Shown: in pieces, positions 41,071 to 47,530 of the stretch
Numbering within the stretch: position 1 is the first letter of the stretch
How the letters are laid out: the number at the start of each line of letters is the position of its first letter
Assembly: GCF_024397915.1 (NCBI RefSeq)
Contig: NZ_CP073347.1
Span: 3,782,001-3,846,000, forward strand
Direction: 5' to 3'
Source of the DNA: Marinobacterium rhizophilum
GTDB taxonomy: Bacteria; Pseudomonadota; Gammaproteobacteria; Pseudomonadales; Balneatricaceae
Length of the DNA: 64,000 bases
Position numbers and translations under genes: made by a program
Notes under the pieces: model-generated
Told to the model about the DNA's origin: nothing
Databases searched by the model: none
Seen by the model: only the letters and a program-made list of their open reading frames with translations

Positions 41071-42687
41071 GTGGATGCAATAATTCTGTTTGTGATGGTG
41101 CTGGGCCTGCTGTTTCTGGGCCTGCCGGTCGGTATCTCGCTGGGATTGTCTTCGATCCTGTTTATCACCTTCTTTTCCAGTGATTCACTGTCCTCGGTGG
41201 CCATATCGCTGTTTGGCGTCGGCCAGCACTATACGTTGCTGGCCATCCCGTTCTTCATTCTGGCCTCGGCCTTCATGTCCACCGGGGGGGTGGCCAAGCG
41301 CCTGATCAATTTTGCCATCGCCAGTGTCGGACACTTTCGTGGCGGCCTGGCCATGGCGTCGGTCCTGGCGTGCATGATGTTTGCCGCGCTGTCGGGCTCC
41401 TCGCCGGCCACGGTGGTGGCCATCGGCAGCATTGCCATCGCTGGCATGTGCCAGGTGGGATACTCCAAGGACTTCGCCTCCGGGGTTATCGCCAACGCCG
41501 GTACCCTGGGTATCCTGATTCCGCCGTCCATCGTCATGGTGGTCTATTCCGCTGCGACGGATGTGTCCGTCGGGCGCATGTTCCTGGCGGGCGTGATTCC
41601 GGGGCTGATGGCCGGCTTTATGCTGATGCTGGCCATCTATGTGGTGGCGCGTATCAAGAACCTGCCGGCCGAGCCCTGGAAAGGCTTTGGCGAGATTGTA
41701 CGCGGCGGCAAGGAAGCGGGCTGGGGTCTGTTCCTGATCGTGATCATCATGGGCGGCATCTACGGCGGTGTCTTTACGCCGACGGAAGCGGCCGTGGTGG
41801 CAGCGGTCTATGCCATGCTGATCGCGCTCTTTGTCTACCGTGACATGGGACCGCTCAAAGAGATGCCCTGGGTCTCTGACAGTGATACCGATGTGGCACG
41901 GGTGGGCTTTAATGGCAGTGTGTACGGCGTCTCCTTCTTCCTTGTCTGGATGATCATGTCGTTCTTTGCAACCGCCCAGAACGAATCGATCACCGCCGGT
42001 GAACGTGCCGTCTGGGGCCTGGGCATGAGCCTGGTGATCGCGCTGTTCTATATCCACAAGCGCGGCAAGCACCTGGGCGCGCCCCTGGTGCGCTGCCTGG
42101 TGTCCAGTCTGCCGATCTGGCGCCGCAACCTGGTCGCCATCGGGCGCAGCTTCTTCCCGGCCATCGTCGGAGGGGAAAGCCGCAAGGTGATTCTGGAAGG
42201 CACCAAAACCACGGTGATGCTGATGTTCATCATTGCCAACGCGCTGCTGTTCGCCCATACGCTGTCGTCCGAACGGATTCCGCAGATGGTGACCGAGTGG
42301 ATGCTGGATGCGGGCTTCAACTGGTTTACCTTCCTGATCGCGGTCAACGTGCTGCTGCTCATTGGTGGCCAGTTCATGGAGCCCTCCGGTTTGCTGGTGA
42401 TCGTCGCGCCAGTGGTATTCCCCATTGCCATGGCGCTGGGTGTTGACCCGATTCACCTGGGGATCATTATGGTGGTGAACATGGAGATCGGCATGATCAC
42501 GCCCCCCATCGGGCTGAACCTGTTCGTGACGTCGGGCATAACGGGCATGAGTCTGACGCGGGTGGTCAAGGCGGCGATGCCGTTTGTGGCCGTGCTGTTC
42601 GTGTTCCTGATCCTTGTGACCTACATCCCCTGGCTGTCGACGTTCCTGCCCTACAGCATCATGGGGCCGGAGATTATCACCAAGTAG
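41071..42687 (+). CDS. dctM: TRAP transporter large permease DctM, enlarged
   Basis: A 538-residue membrane protein of the DctM family, which usually has about 430 residues. The family hallmarks are present: GLPVGISLGLSS, ALSGSSPATVVAIGS, GTLGILIPPSIVMVVY, GVFTPTEAAVVAAVYA and EIGMITPPIGLNLFV. The excess lies in an insert of about 110 residues (roughly 270-380) after the TEAA motif, containing two further hydrophobic stretches (VSFFLVWMIMSFFA and GLGMSLVIALFYIH). DctM forms the sodium-coupled transport channel. A terminator follows the gene. Confidence 0.93.
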   Translation: MDAIILFVMVLGLLFLGLPVGISLGLSSILFITFFSSDSLSSVAISLFGVGQHYTLLAIPFFILASAFMSTGGVAKRLINFAIASVGHFRGGLAMASVLACMMFAALSGSSPATVVAIGSIAIAGMCQVGYSKDFASGVIANAGTLGILIPPSIVMVVYSAATDVSVGRMFLAGVIPGLMAGFMLMLAIYVVARIKNLPAEPWKGFGEIVRGGKEAGWGLFLIVIIMGGIYGGVFTPTEAAVVAAVYAMLIALFVYRDMGPLKEMPWVSDSDTDVARVGFNGSVYGVSFFLVWMIMSFFATAQNESITAGERAVWGLGMSLVIALFYIHKRGKHLGAPLVRCLVSSLPIWRRNLVAIGRSFFPAIVGGESRKVILEGTKTTVMLMFIIANALLFAHTLSSERIPQMVTEWMLDAGFNWFTFLIAVNVLLLIGGQFMEPSGLLVIVAPVVFPIAMALGVDPIHLGIIMVVNMEIGMITPPIGLNLFVTSGITGMSLTRVVKAAMPFVAVLFVFLILVTYIPWLSTFLPYSIMGPEIITK

Positions 42688-42717
42688 CGCAGCCCCTAAG
42701 GCCTGCTGATCGCCCCG

Positions 42718-42748
42718 AAAGCCACCTGCCTGTGCAGGTGGCTTTTTT
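42718..42748 (+). terminator. Rho-independent terminator after dctM
   Basis: aaagccacctg-cctgtg-caggtggcttttttt-like hairpin with a run of six T closes the dctPQM operon. Confidence 0.92.
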
Positions 42749-42845
42749 AGTGGGTGTCGCACGCTGGAGGCTGCCTTGGAAGGATGGCCAATGCCTGCCA
42801 GAAGGCTATAATGGCTGCCTCTCGTAACTCAGTCAGGGCAAGGCA

Positions 42846-43346
42846 GTGCTAGGTTTTCTTGCGGCAATTTGGGGGTTTGGCGGCATCGCGCTGCTGTTCG
42901 GCAGTGCCATTTATCGCCTGGGACAGATCAGCTGGCAGATGTTCAGTCAGCCGCTGAGCGGGTACCACTGGGCAGCGCTGGTGTTCAGTCTCATATTCAT
43001 GGGCTTTTCGGAAGGCTACCGGGGCTTTCAGTGCGGCTTTTCGCCCCGGGTGGCTGCTCGCATTCATTACCTGTCGCAGCACGTCACGCCGCTGCGCCTG
43101 TTGCTGGCACCGCTGTTCTGCATGGGCTTCTTTCATGCCCAGCGCAAGCGCCAGATCATCACCATCTGTCTGACCCTGGGCATCATCCTGCTGGTACAGC
43201 TGGTGCACCTGCTGGCCCAGCCCTGGCGTGGCATTGTTGATGCGGGCGTCGTACTGGGGCTGGTCTGGGGGATGGTTTCATTGAGCATCTTTACGTTGCA
43301 GGCGTTTTTTGGCCGGGACTTCAGGCACTCGCCTGAAACGCCCTGA
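42846..43346 (+). CDS. Conserved membrane protein of unknown function
   Basis: A 166-residue protein with about five hydrophobic segments (LGFLAAIWGFGGIALLFGSA, WAALVFSLIFMGFSEG, LLLAPLFCMGFF, TICLTLGIILLVQL, VVLGLVWGMVSLSIFTL) and a basic loop after the third. I do not recognise the family. The GTG start has AAGG nearby. It stands alone between the dctM terminator and the first phasin promoter. Confidence 0.7.
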   Translation: MLGFLAAIWGFGGIALLFGSAIYRLGQISWQMFSQPLSGYHWAALVFSLIFMGFSEGYRGFQCGFSPRVAARIHYLSQHVTPLRLLLAPLFCMGFFHAQRKRQIITICLTLGIILLVQLVHLLAQPWRGIVDAGVVLGLVWGMVSLSIFTLQAFFGRDFRHSPETP

Positions 43347-43411
43347 CGCGCGGCGTTCATAAAACGGCAAAGACTGGGTGTCAGACTGTAACAAGGTCGG
43401 CGGGAATGCTT

Positions 43412-43426
43412 TTGTGCACTGCACAA
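43412..43426. promoter_or_regulatory. Phasin operator, upstream half (gene 1)
   Basis: ttgtgca-c-tgcacaa is a perfect 15-base palindrome, just upstream of the -35. The core TGC-N3-GCA is the sequence bound by PhaR/PhbF-type PHA repressors. Confidence 0.75.
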
Positions 43427-43434
43427 AAAAATGC

Positions 43435-43462
43435 TTGATCCTGGCCACGTTCGCTCTATAAT
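43435..43462 (+). promoter_or_regulatory. Sigma70 promoter of phasin gene 1
   Basis: ttgatc and a perfect tataat are separated by 16 bases. It is bracketed by two palindromic operators, one before the -35 and one over the start of transcription. Confidence 0.75.
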
Positions 43463-43470
43463 GGATTTAA

Positions 43471-43485
43471 TTGTGCGGTGCACAA
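43471..43485. promoter_or_regulatory. Phasin operator, downstream half (gene 1)
   Basis: ttgtgcg-g-tgcacaa, a palindrome with one mismatch, placed about 9 bases after the -10, where a bound repressor would block initiation. Confidence 0.75.
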
Positions 43486-43504
43486 CAACTTGGAGAAGAG
43501 AGCA

Positions 43505-43810
43505 ATGACCATGTCCGTAGATTTCCAGAAGCCTTTTGAAGCCATGCAGAACCTGATGAACATCCAGGTTGCCGCTATCACCAAATCTGTTGAACAGCAG
43601 AAAAAAACCGGTGAAGAGCTGGCTGCTTTCTTCAAGGTCGAAGTTGAAAAAGCCAAAGAACTGAAATCACCTGAAGACGTGATCAAGTTCAATGTTGATA
43701 CCAACAAGGCACTGTTCGAGCTGCTGAAAGGCCAGGGCGAAGCTTTCACCGCTATCGCCAACGAAGCGCGTGAATCCGCGACTTCCGAGTTCAGCAAGCT
43801 GTCCAAGTAA
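43505..43810 (+). CDS. Phasin family protein 1
   Basis: A 101-residue helical protein without cysteine or membrane segment. FQKPFEAMQNLMNIQVAAI, QQKKTGEELAAFFKVE and the FNVDTNKALFELLKGQGEAF region fit TIGR01841-type phasins, which coat polyhydroxyalkanoate granules. ATG at 43505 follows GGAGAAGAGAG. The second phasin, 286 bp downstream, shares its length and plan. Repressor-like sites flank the promoter, so it is probably switched on when PHA accumulates. No PHA synthase is in the window. Confidence 0.88.
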   Translation: MTMSVDFQKPFEAMQNLMNIQVAAITKSVEQQKKTGEELAAFFKVEVEKAKELKSPEDVIKFNVDTNKALFELLKGQGEAFTAIANEARESATSEFSKLSK

Positions 43811-43878
43811 GCTGCCACAGAAGTATTCCGGGGTAGTGACCTGACGCTGCCTGGCAGAGTCAGGCCACACACCTCTAG

Positions 43879-43914
43879 AAAGGCCCCGAAGACGCATGTC
43901 TTCGGGGCCTTTTT
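43879..43914. terminator. Rho-independent terminator after phasin 1
   Basis: aaaggccccgaagac and gtcttcggggccttt form a 15-bp perfect stem with a 4-base loop and a T-run. Confidence 0.93.
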
Positions 43915-44001
43915 GCATTGTAGTCCTGGCTCTGGCGCGAGGGGACGGCGGGCTGTTTCGGCGTGGCTGGGCGGATGGACGGGCGCTTGTTGAAATTTTT
44001 A

Positions 44002-44016
44002 TTGTGCGCTGCACAA
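44002..44016. promoter_or_regulatory. Phasin operator, upstream half (gene 2)
   Basis: ttgtgcg-c-tgcacaa, the same palindrome as in front of phasin 1 with one mismatch, six bases before the -35. Confidence 0.75.
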
Positions 44017-44021
44017 AAATG

Positions 44022-44049
44022 TTGTCAGTCCGCATTGGATGGGTATAAT
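44022..44049 (+). promoter_or_regulatory. Sigma70 promoter of phasin gene 2
   Basis: ttgtca and tataat with a 16-base spacer, laid out exactly as at phasin gene 1 between two operators. Confidence 0.78.
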
Positions 44050-44057
44050 CAGCATTA

Positions 44058-44072
44058 TTGTGCAGTGCACAA
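44058..44072. promoter_or_regulatory. Phasin operator, downstream half (gene 2)
   Basis: ttgtgca-g-tgcacaa, a perfect 15-base palindrome overlapping the expected start of transcription. Confidence 0.75.
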
Positions 44073-44095
44073 TTTAACTGAAGAGGATCGATATC

Positions 44096-44401
44096 ATGAG
44101 TGCCAACGCGACTATCAAGACAGCTTTTGAAACCGTGCAGTCTCTGGTTGAACTCCAGACCAGCACCATCAGTCAGTCCATCGAGCTGCAGAAGAAGAAC
44201 GGCGAAGAGCTGGCTGCATTCTTCAAAGCCAATGCCGACAAGGCTCAGAAACTGAAATCGCCCCAAGACCTGGTGGCGTTCAATCTGGACTCCAGCAAGG
44301 CGCTGTTCGAGATGATCAAGGCCCAGGGCGAAGCCTTCAGCGGCCTGGCCACCCAGGCTCGCGAAGCGGCAACCGCCGACATCTCCAAGCTGGTCAAGTA
44401 A
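44096..44401 (+). CDS. Phasin family protein 2
   Basis: A 101-residue paralogue of the preceding gene product: FETVQSLVELQTSTISQSIE, QKKNGEELAAFFKANADKAQ and LDSSKALFEMIKAQGEAFSG align without gaps. It has the same promoter and twin operators, so the pair is a recent tandem duplication that kept its regulation. Expected to cover PHA granules and influence their number and size. ATG has GAAGAGGA upstream. Confidence 0.88.
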   Translation: MSANATIKTAFETVQSLVELQTSTISQSIELQKKNGEELAAFFKANADKAQKLKSPQDLVAFNLDSSKALFEMIKAQGEAFSGLATQAREAATADISKLVK

Positions 44402-44421
44402 GGGCGTTCAGTCAGCCCATG

Positions 44422-44456
44422 AAAAAGCCCCGGCGGTGCAAACCGCCGGGGCTTTT
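44422..44456. terminator. Bidirectional terminator between phasin 2 and ilvA
   Basis: aaaagccccggcggt-gcaa-accgccggggctttt, a perfect stem flanked by A- and T-runs between convergent genes. Confidence 0.93.
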
Positions 44457-44499
44457 CTGTTTTTGGAGCCGGCAGCGCCTGGCCGCCAGCGGATGGCGT

Positions 44500-46017
44500 C
44501 TAGCCCAGAAACAGGCGGTACGCGGTGTTGTCGGTTTCATCCCAGTAGTTGTAGCCGATCTCGGTCAGGAATGCCTTGACCTGTTCGTGCTCGCTGGCAG
44601 GCACCTGCATGCCCACCAGTACCCGACCGTAGGCGGCGCCGTGGTTGCGGTAGTGGAACATGGAAATGTTCCAGCGCCCGCCCAGCTTGCTGAGGAACTT
44701 CATCAGTGCGCCGGGGCGTTCCGGAAATTCGAATCGAAACACCACTTCGTTGCTCACGTTTGCCGGGGCATGTCCGCCCACCATGTAACGGATGTGCAGC
44801 TTGGCCATCTCGTTGTCGGTCAGGTCGATGACTTCTTCCAGGTGCTCCTGCAGTTCGCTCAGCAGGGCGGCGCGGCCAGGCCCCTCGGCGCTGGTCTGGA
44901 TGCCGGCAAAGACGATGGCCTCCTTGTCATCGCTGTAGCGGTAGTTGAACTCGGTGATGTTGCGTTTGCCGAGCGCCGCGCAGAACTTGCGGAAGCTGCC
45001 GGGGCGCTCCGGTATGCGGGCGGCGATGATGGCTTCGCGCTTTTCACCGACCTCCGAACGCTCGGCGATATGGCGCAGGCGGTCGAAGTTGACGTTGGCG
45101 CCGGAGTCGATGGCGATCAGGGTACGTTCGCTGCATTGCTCCCGGGCGACATATTTCTTCAGGCCGGCCACGCCCAGGGCGCCGGACGGCTCGCAGATCG
45201 AGCGGGTATCATCGAAGATATCCTTGATGGCGGCGCAGATTTCATCGGTGGTCACGGTGATGACTTCATCGACATACTGCCGTGCCAGGTCGAAGGTGTG
45301 CTGGCCGATCTGGGCCACGGCCACGCCTTCGGCAAAGATCCCCACCTGTGACAGCTTGACCCGATCATCGGCAGCCAGCGCCGCGTGCAGGCAGGCGGAG
45401 TCTTCGGACTCGACGCCGATGACCTTCACATCCGGGCGCAGGTACTTGATATAGACTGCGATGCCGGCGATCAGGCCACCACCGCCTACCGGGACGAAGA
45501 CGGCATCGATCGGGCCGCTTTCCTGGTGCAGCAGTTCCATGCCAATGGTGCCCTGACCGGCGATAACATCGGGGTCATCGTAGGGCGGTACATAAACCAG
45601 CCCCTTTTCATCGACCAGGCGTTCGGCATGGGCCTTGGCTTCCTCAAAGGTATCGCCGTGCAACACGACCTTGCCGCCCATTGCCTTGACGTTGCTGACC
45701 TTGATGTCCGGCGTGGTCTTGGGCATGACGATGGTGGCCTTGACGTTCATGTGGCGCGCCGAGTAGGCCAGCCCCTGGGCGTGGTTGCCTGCGGAGGCCG
45801 TGACCACGCCCTTGGCCTTTTCTTCAGTGCTGAGCTGGGCCATCTTGTTATAGGCGCCGCGCAGCTTGAACGAGAAGACCGGCTGCAGGTCTTCGCGCTT
45901 GAGGAGTACCCGGTTGTCCAGCCGTTCGGACAGGCTGCGGGCGTAATCCAGCGGGGTCTCGATGGCTACGTCATAGACACGCGCCTCCAGAATCTTCTTG
46001 ATATATCGATGAGCCAT
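44500..46017 (-). CDS. ilvA: Threonine dehydratase, biosynthetic
   Basis: A 505-residue PLP enzyme deaminating L-threonine to 2-oxobutyrate, the first step of isoleucine synthesis. The lysine site is VFSFKLRGAYNKM, with TASAGNHAQGLA and PVGGGGLIAGIA. Two C-terminal ACT-like domains (around PERPGSFRKFC and FPERPGALMKFL) give isoleucine feedback control, which marks the biosynthetic form. Start at 46017 (MAHRYIKKILEARVYDV) fits the family. It is divergent from rpiA with a 149-bp promoter gap, a common gammaproteobacterial arrangement. Confidence 0.96.
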   Translation of the reverse strand: MAHRYIKKILEARVYDVAIETPLDYARSLSERLDNRVLLKREDLQPVFSFKLRGAYNKMAQLSTEEKAKGVVTASAGNHAQGLAYSARHMNVKATIVMPKTTPDIKVSNVKAMGGKVVLHGDTFEEAKAHAERLVDEKGLVYVPPYDDPDVIAGQGTIGMELLHQESGPIDAVFVPVGGGGLIAGIAVYIKYLRPDVKVIGVESEDSACLHAALAADDRVKLSQVGIFAEGVAVAQIGQHTFDLARQYVDEVITVTTDEICAAIKDIFDDTRSICEPSGALGVAGLKKYVAREQCSERTLIAIDSGANVNFDRLRHIAERSEVGEKREAIIAARIPERPGSFRKFCAALGKRNITEFNYRYSDDKEAIVFAGIQTSAEGPGRAALLSELQEHLEEVIDLTDNEMAKLHIRYMVGGHAPANVSNEVVFRFEFPERPGALMKFLSKLGGRWNISMFHYRNHGAAYGRVLVGMQVPASEHEQVKAFLTEIGYNYWDETDNTAYRLFLG

Positions 46018-46166
46018 GGGAATGCAGTGCCATAAGTTAGGTCTGGCGGCGCGGGTCGCGGCCGCAAAGAGCAGGAAATGGTATAAGCTGACACCGCTTT
46101 CGTCTACAAGCGCGCCGGCACAGGGCGTATAATTTGTCGCCTTACTAGCATACGGGTTCAAGTGTG

Positions 46167-46841
46167 ATGACGCAGGATGAAATGAAGCAGGCTGTAGCGC
46201 GGGCGGCTCTGGATTATATCAAGGGCGGTTTGAAAGACGATTCCATCGTCGGCGTGGGCACCGGTTCCACGGCCAACTTCTTTATTGACGAGCTGGCGAC
46301 CATCAAGCACCAGTTCGAGGCCGCGGTGGCCAGCTCCGAGGCGACCGCCGAACGGCTGCGCGCTCATGGTATTCCGGTGTATGACCTGAACGCAGTGGCG
46401 GGGCTTGATACCTATGTTGATGGCGCCGACGAGTTTGACGCCGGCCTGAGCCTGGTCAAGGGAGGCGGTGGTGCGCTGACGCGGGAGAAAATCGTCGCGG
46501 CGGCCTCGAAGGAATTCGTCTGCATCGTGGACGCCTCCAAGCAGGTGCCGGTTCTTGGCGCCTTCCCGCTGCCGGTGGAAGTGATTCCCATGGCGCGCTC
46601 CCTGGTCGCTCGGGAGCTGGTGCGCCTGGGGGGGCAGCCGGAACTGCGCGAAGGCTTTGTCACCGACAACGGCAACCTGATTCTGGATGTCTACAACCTG
46701 GAAATTCGTGAGCCCAGGGCATTTGAAGCCGAGCTCAACAACATCGTCGGTGTGGTCACCAACGGGCTCTTTGCCCGCCGTGGCGCGGATGTCGTGCTGA
46801 TGGGGACCCGCGAGGGCGTCGAGACCATCAAGGCGCAGTAA
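46167..46841 (+). CDS. rpiA: Ribose-5-phosphate isomerase A
   Basis: A 224-residue enzyme interconverting ribose 5-phosphate and ribulose 5-phosphate. VGVGTGSTANFFID, VDGADEFDAGLSLVKGGGGAL and EKIVAAASKEFVCIVD are the diagnostic substrate-binding and catalytic motifs. Length is near that of E. coli RpiA (219). An adjacent GTG at 46164 could also initiate. Confidence 0.97.
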   Translation: MTQDEMKQAVARAALDYIKGGLKDDSIVGVGTGSTANFFIDELATIKHQFEAAVASSEATAERLRAHGIPVYDLNAVAGLDTYVDGADEFDAGLSLVKGGGGALTREKIVAAASKEFVCIVDASKQVPVLGAFPLPVEVIPMARSLVARELVRLGGQPELREGFVTDNGNLILDVYNLEIREPRAFEAELNNIVGVVTNGLFARRGADVVLMGTREGVETIKAQ

Positions 46842-46889
46842 GCCAGATCCGATCTGCTGCTTCCCGGGGGCGGGAGGCGGCGGGGCCGC

Positions 46890-47282
46890 TTAGTGCCTGA
46901 GGGTGTCGATGATTGGACAGTCTGAAACGGGCCCCTCGCCGGAGCACAGTTCGGACAGCTGATGCAGCGAGAGCTGCAGTTCGCGCAACTGCGTGATTTT
47001 TTCTTCGATCTGCGCAATGCGCAGTTCAACTTTCTGCTTTACCTGCGCCGACTCCGCATTGGGGTCGAGCTGCAGCAGTTCCTGAATTTCATCCAGGCTG
47101 AACCCGAGCGACTTGCAGCGCACGACAAAGTGCAGGCGTTCGAGGGTATGCTCGTCATAGCAGCGGTAGCCCGAGGGCAGGCGCCCGAGGGGACTGATCA
47201 GGCCGCGGCGTTCGTAATACCGGATGGTTTCGACGCTCAGGCCCGATCCTTTGGCGATATCGCCGATGCGCAGCTGTGGCAC
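46890..47282 (-). CDS. MerR-family metal-responsive regulator
   Basis: A 130-residue MerR protein. The winged helix is RIGDIAKGSGLSVETIRYYERRGL, then a dimerisation helix follows (VELRIAQIEEKITQLRELQ). Cysteines in RCKSLGF and in the C-terminal loop ELCSGEGPVSDCPII match the metal-binding loops of the zinc/lead/copper-type sensors. No metal exporter is adjacent; the nearest upstream gene on the strand encodes a 41-residue membrane protein. It begins with GTG. Which metal it senses cannot be decided from the sequence. Confidence 0.85.
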   Translation of the reverse strand: MPQLRIGDIAKGSGLSVETIRYYERRGLISPLGRLPSGYRCYDEHTLERLHFVVRCKSLGFSLDEIQELLQLDPNAESAQVKQKVELRIAQIEEKITQLRELQLSLHQLSELCSGEGPVSDCPIIDTLRH

Positions 47283-47315
47283 GTCAAGCGCCTGCTGGCC
47301 GCTGGCGCAGCGCTC

Positions 47316-47441
47316 CTACCACTGTACGATCTTCACCAGCGCAATGCTCACCGGCATGGTGATCCACAGCATCGCCAGCAGGTTGATGAAAAGCCAGCCG
47401 TAGCCGGCAGTATCACGGAAGTTTTCGTCGTGATGTGCCAT
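47316..47441 (-). CDS. Single-span small membrane protein, 41 residues
   Basis: A 41-residue frame with a good ribosome site (AGGAAC) nine bases before its ATG. A short hydrophilic head (MAHHDENFRDTAGY) is followed by one membrane helix, GWLFINLLAMLWITMPVSIALV, and a short KIVQW tail. It lies between ybbP and merR on the same strand. I do not recognise the family. Small Trp-containing single-span proteins of this kind often attach to transporters or respiratory enzymes, but that is only an analogy. Confidence 0.65.
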   Translation of the reverse strand: MAHHDENFRDTAGYGWLFINLLAMLWITMPVSIALVKIVQW

Positions 47442-47530
47442 GTCGAGTTCCTGTTTGTTAAAGTTTTGAACGCCAATTTGCGGCGATTCTACCAATAAAA
47501 TAGCAGCCTTTATAGTTCGCCCGCAGCCCG

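Noticed and set aside
41185..42762. 525-codon open frame antisense to dctM
   Set aside because: His/Asp/Gln-rich shadow of a transporter gene.
44500..46017. Catabolic threonine dehydratase (TdcB type)
   Set aside because: Two C-terminal ACT domains and a length of 505 residues mark the biosynthetic IlvA.
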